This document shows, in pieces, positions 12,999 to 15,258 of a stretch of DNA of 15,258 nucleotides. The stretch is from Methanomassiliicoccaceae archaeon (lineage in GTDB: Archaea > Thermoplasmatota > Thermoplasmata > Methanomassiliicoccales > Methanomethylophilaceae). The first letter of the stretch is position 1. Every line of letters starts with the position of its first letter. Below the pieces are notes generated by a model, which saw only the letters and a program-made list of their open reading frames with translations, was not told the origin of the DNA and searched no databases. Location: assembly GCA_031260545.1 (NCBI GenBank), contig JAIRJQ010000010.1:1-15258 (forward strand), read 5' to 3'. Position numbers and translations under genes: made by a program.

Positions 12999-13907
12999 AT
13001 GAAAGGATGGGATTTCGTAAGGGTGCGCGGGTCGAAGGTTCAGATCGATGAACGGTTAACGGGAGCGATAGGTCTCTTAGATGGAGGATACGTATACAGC
13101 ACCCTGTTCGCATACGAAGGGGACAGCGCGAAAGAATACGAATTGATCCTTTCTGCGTTCCCTCAGGAGAATTACAGGACGTTGACGCATGTGACGATAT
13201 ACATGCGCGATGTTCCCGGCGCTACCGCACAAGCGGCCAAGTTCTTAGGTTCGCGAACGGTGAACATTTTGAACTCAACGTCAATGAATGCAATTTCGGA
13301 TACCACGATAATATGGAAGATGCTCGTTGATCTGAGCTTTGCGGGAGAGGCGGACATACTAGCAGAGACCTTCAAAGCATTGAAGGCGAGCAACGACCCG
13401 TCGGTGTCGAAACTTGATCATATAATAATACTGCCGGCGGACATCGGACGGGTGTTCCGTTCTAAGACCTCGGGCAATAAAAAAACGGAATTGAGACAAG
13501 GTGCTCCCGTGGCGATGAGAGGCAATCAGTTCGACACGTCCTTAGAATACTCCGATCTGCTGAAAGATGTGGACGGATCGACGGCGATGATAGTCGCAGA
13601 CCCGGAATCATGGATGTTATCGATAACGTTCCTGAAAAAGGGGACGGAACTTGTGAGCATGACATTCAATATACCTGATTGTCCGGGATCGATACAGCAG
13701 GTGGTCGATCATCTGTCGGAAGAAAAAGTTAATTTGATGTCGGTGTTCAGCAAAGTTAAGATATGCTATCAGACGATGACGCTTGACATCACTGCTGACC
13801 TCGGGGCATGCAAGCACTCGGTGGACAGCATGAAGGAAGAGCTACCGAAAGCGCTTGAAAAGATGAACGGCATATTCGAGCTGACGGAATACAAAAAATT
13901 GAATTGA
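12999..13907 (+). CDS. Protein with two ACT-like domains, next to acetyl-CoA synthase
   Basis: The 302-residue protein has two ACT-like regions. The first, at about 62-125, begins LTHVTIYMRDVPGATAQAAKFL. The second, at about 218-280, begins VSMTFNIPDCPGSIQQVVDHL. The D-x-PG turn followed by an amphipathic helix is the mark of ACT domains, which usually bind a small ligand such as an amino acid and regulate an enzyme or promoter. No enzyme or DNA-binding domain is clear in the remaining parts. ATG 12999 has GGTGA five bases upstream; GTG 12945 is also in frame and would overlap the zinc-ribbon gene by 23 nt and add 18 residues. Lying 5 nt before acsB, it may sense a metabolite for this branch of carbon metabolism. 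Confidence 0.72.
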   Translation: MKGWDFVRVRGSKVQIDERLTGAIGLLDGGYVYSTLFAYEGDSAKEYELILSAFPQENYRTLTHVTIYMRDVPGATAQAAKFLGSRTVNILNSTSMNAISDTTIIWKMLVDLSFAGEADILAETFKALKASNDPSVSKLDHIIILPADIGRVFRSKTSGNKKTELRQGAPVAMRGNQFDTSLEYSDLLKDVDGSTAMIVADPESWMLSITFLKKGTELVSMTFNIPDCPGSIQQVVDHLSEEKVNLMSVFSKVKICYQTMTLDITADLGACKHSVDSMKEELPKALEKMNGIFELTEYKKLN

Positions 13908-13912
13908 TCACG

Positions 13913-15258
13913 ATGAACAAAGAACATATTGCAGGAACATACAATATCGGCGATGCGCCGCTGGACAGGGTACTTAAAGTGAACGACGGAGCTATCGATG
14001 CCGCTGCGCTCATATCAATGGCATCGGAAGGTGCGAACGGGCTCGTCTCCATCGCCAAGGATATTCTTATTGATGCAAAGAAAGAGCACGGGAACGCAAA
14101 ACTGACATTTCCGGAGACAGCGTACGGATTACCGCTGCTTTACGGGTGGAAAGGTATCTCCGACATCGACATAGACGGCGCGATCTCGTTGCTTAACGGT
14201 CTGAAGGATGCTGCCTGCGCAGTATTGGAAGATGGTCTCCATGCAGGCGAGAATGTTATGTATGCCGCGGAGATAATCGAAGCGGTACGATATCTTAACG
14301 GAAATAGAGGAGAGGAAGAAGGTTTCGTTCCCGACAGGATCGTCAGAGAACTGGGATTCAACCTCGTTGATGAGACCATACCGGGAGCTGTTCTCTTTTT
14401 GGGGAACAAAGCAAAGGACGCCCCGGAACTGAGGAAGATGGTAAGGAACTGCCAGTCGAAAGGGATGATCTCATGCGCTTCCGGAGACTGCCTCGGTCAA
14501 ATGAGGGAAAATGGAATAGCATTAGGATGGAGCCGCATGTTCTATGCGCTCGGAGAGTTCACTGCAACTGTGCACGCACTGAATTTCGCGGTACGCGCCG
14601 CGTATGCTTTCGGAAGCATCGGACAAGGGGAACGCGATAAACTGAAGGCGTACCTTTCCAAAAGACCGAAGGTTGTCGTTATCCACCTTGGACCCTTGAC
14701 GTGCCTGGACGCTGCGTTCGCATTTGCCGCACTCCTGCACAGTGCCGTTGTCGTTACAGATCAGGACGTCCCGAACATAAGCGGAGCACTGCGCTCATGC
14801 GGGGAACATTTGGATATGTTACAGGTTGGCATCGAAGAACGCGGTATAACCGTGAAACTTGAACCGATAGACCTGCCCGTTGCGTACGGTCCGGCATTTG
14901 AAGGCGAGACCGTAAGAAAGCCGAATACGTACATTGAAGCGGGAGGAACAAAGAGCGAATCGTTCGAACTGCTTACGATAGCCAAAGAAAAGGATGTGGA
15001 CGACGGAAAGATAACGGTCGTCGGAAAAGAAATAGACGGATTCGCCAAAGGGGACATCATACCCTTGGGGATCCTCGTGAAAGTATACGGAAAAGGCGCA
15101 CAGTCCGACCTTGAGCCGGTGATAGAAAGGAACATACATCATTTCCTGAACTTTGCGGAAGGTGTTTGGCACGCGGGACAGAGGGATGCCAACTGGATGA
15201 GGATAAGCGATGCCGCGAAAGAGAACGGATTCAGATTGGAGCACCTGGGAAAGATATT
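13913..15258 (+). CDS. acsB: Acetyl-CoA synthase (CODH/ACS), bacterial-type layout, 3' end cut off
   Basis: The frame is open to the right edge and gives 448 residues; AcsB of Moorella is about 730. Acetyl-CoA synthase joins a methyl group from a corrinoid protein, CO from CO dehydrogenase, and CoA. Recognisable blocks match Moorella AcsB: AAEIIEAVRYL and VDETIPGAVLFLG in the N-terminal domain, GEFTATVHALNFAVRAAYAFG, VVTDQDVP, then DLPVAYGPAFEGETVRKPN, EAGGTKSESFELL, and EPVIERNIHHFLNFAEGVWHAGQRDANWMRIS. The Cys ligands of the A-cluster lie beyond the edge. The roughly 310-residue N-terminal domain, which in bacteria contacts CO dehydrogenase, is normally missing from archaeal CdhC, so this is a bacterial-style enzyme. 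ATG follows the ACT gene by 5 nt; TGATC upstream is a weak ribosome site. Confidence 0.9.
   Translation, partial: MNKEHIAGTYNIGDAPLDRVLKVNDGAIDAAALISMASEGANGLVSIAKDILIDAKKEHGNAKLTFPETAYGLPLLYGWKGISDIDIDGAISLLNGLKDAACAVLEDGLHAGENVMYAAEIIEAVRYLNGNRGEEEGFVPDRIVRELGFNLVDETIPGAVLFLGNKAKDAPELRKMVRNCQSKGMISCASGDCLGQMRENGIALGWSRMFYALGEFTATVHALNFAVRAAYAFGSIGQGERDKLKAYLSKRPKVVVIHLGPLTCLDAAFAFAALLHSAVVVTDQDVPNISGALRSCGEHLDMLQVGIEERGITVKLEPIDLPVAYGPAFEGETVRKPNTYIEAGGTKSESFELLTIAKEKDVDDGKITVVGKEIDGFAKGDIIPLGILVKVYGKGAQSDLEPVIERNIHHFLNFAEGVWHAGQRDANWMRISDAAKENGFRLEHLGKI

Noticed and set aside
1..15258. CRISPR array or rRNA genes
   Set aside because: No regularly spaced short repeats and no rRNA-like conserved stretches were found on either strand.

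Overview
The window looks like part of the chromosome of a methanogenic archaeon, most likely of the order Methanomassiliicoccales (Thermoplasmata). The reasons are: AT-rich TATA boxes 25-30 bp ahead of inferred transcript starts, often with very short leaders; U-tract terminators; a tRNA-Leu with an intron at the archaeal 37/38 position; an archaeal DUF5654 membrane protein; a PF09818 ABC-class ATPase; a UroD/MtaA-type methyltransferase gene; and an acetyl-CoA synthase gene. The lineage is inferred from gene content, not from a marker gene.

Left part (1-5340). A methyltransferase of the UroD/MtaA family runs off the left edge on the minus strand. Ahead of its TATA box is a notable pair of TGCAAC-N3-GTTGCA palindromes. 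A minus-strand operon follows: a small basic protein, a PPC/DUF296 protein and a divergent ABC-class ATPase. Next come a small two-helix membrane protein (DUF5654) with its own promoter and hairpin terminator, a DNA-3-methyladenine glycosylase I gene on the plus strand, and a convergent GNAT acetyltransferase gene.

Centre (5339-12100). A tRNA-Leu(UAA) gene with an apparent 18-nt intron borders the main accessory feature: a three-gene cassette present twice, both copies on the minus strand and about 3.9 kb apart. Each copy encodes, in order, an ABC ATPase, an ABC-2 type permease (the two genes overlap by exactly 14 nt), and a secreted protein anchored by a C-terminal membrane helix. Similarity between copies falls along the cassette: about 85% for the ATPases, roughly 70% for the permeases and much lower for the secreted proteins. 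The secreted proteins keep nearly identical ends (ASAAHVKETY at the front, GAFG-helix-RPQKIK at the back) around a divergent middle. An unrelated N-terminally anchored extracellular protein is encoded between the copies. I propose a duplicated envelope transport or surface-protein system whose outer component has diversified.

Right part (12100-15258). A plus-strand operon encodes a zinc-ribbon protein, a protein with two ACT-like domains, and the first 448 residues of acetyl-CoA synthase. The synthase has the long N-terminal region typical of bacterial AcsB, which archaeal CdhC normally lacks. All identifications are from reading the translations; no database search was run.
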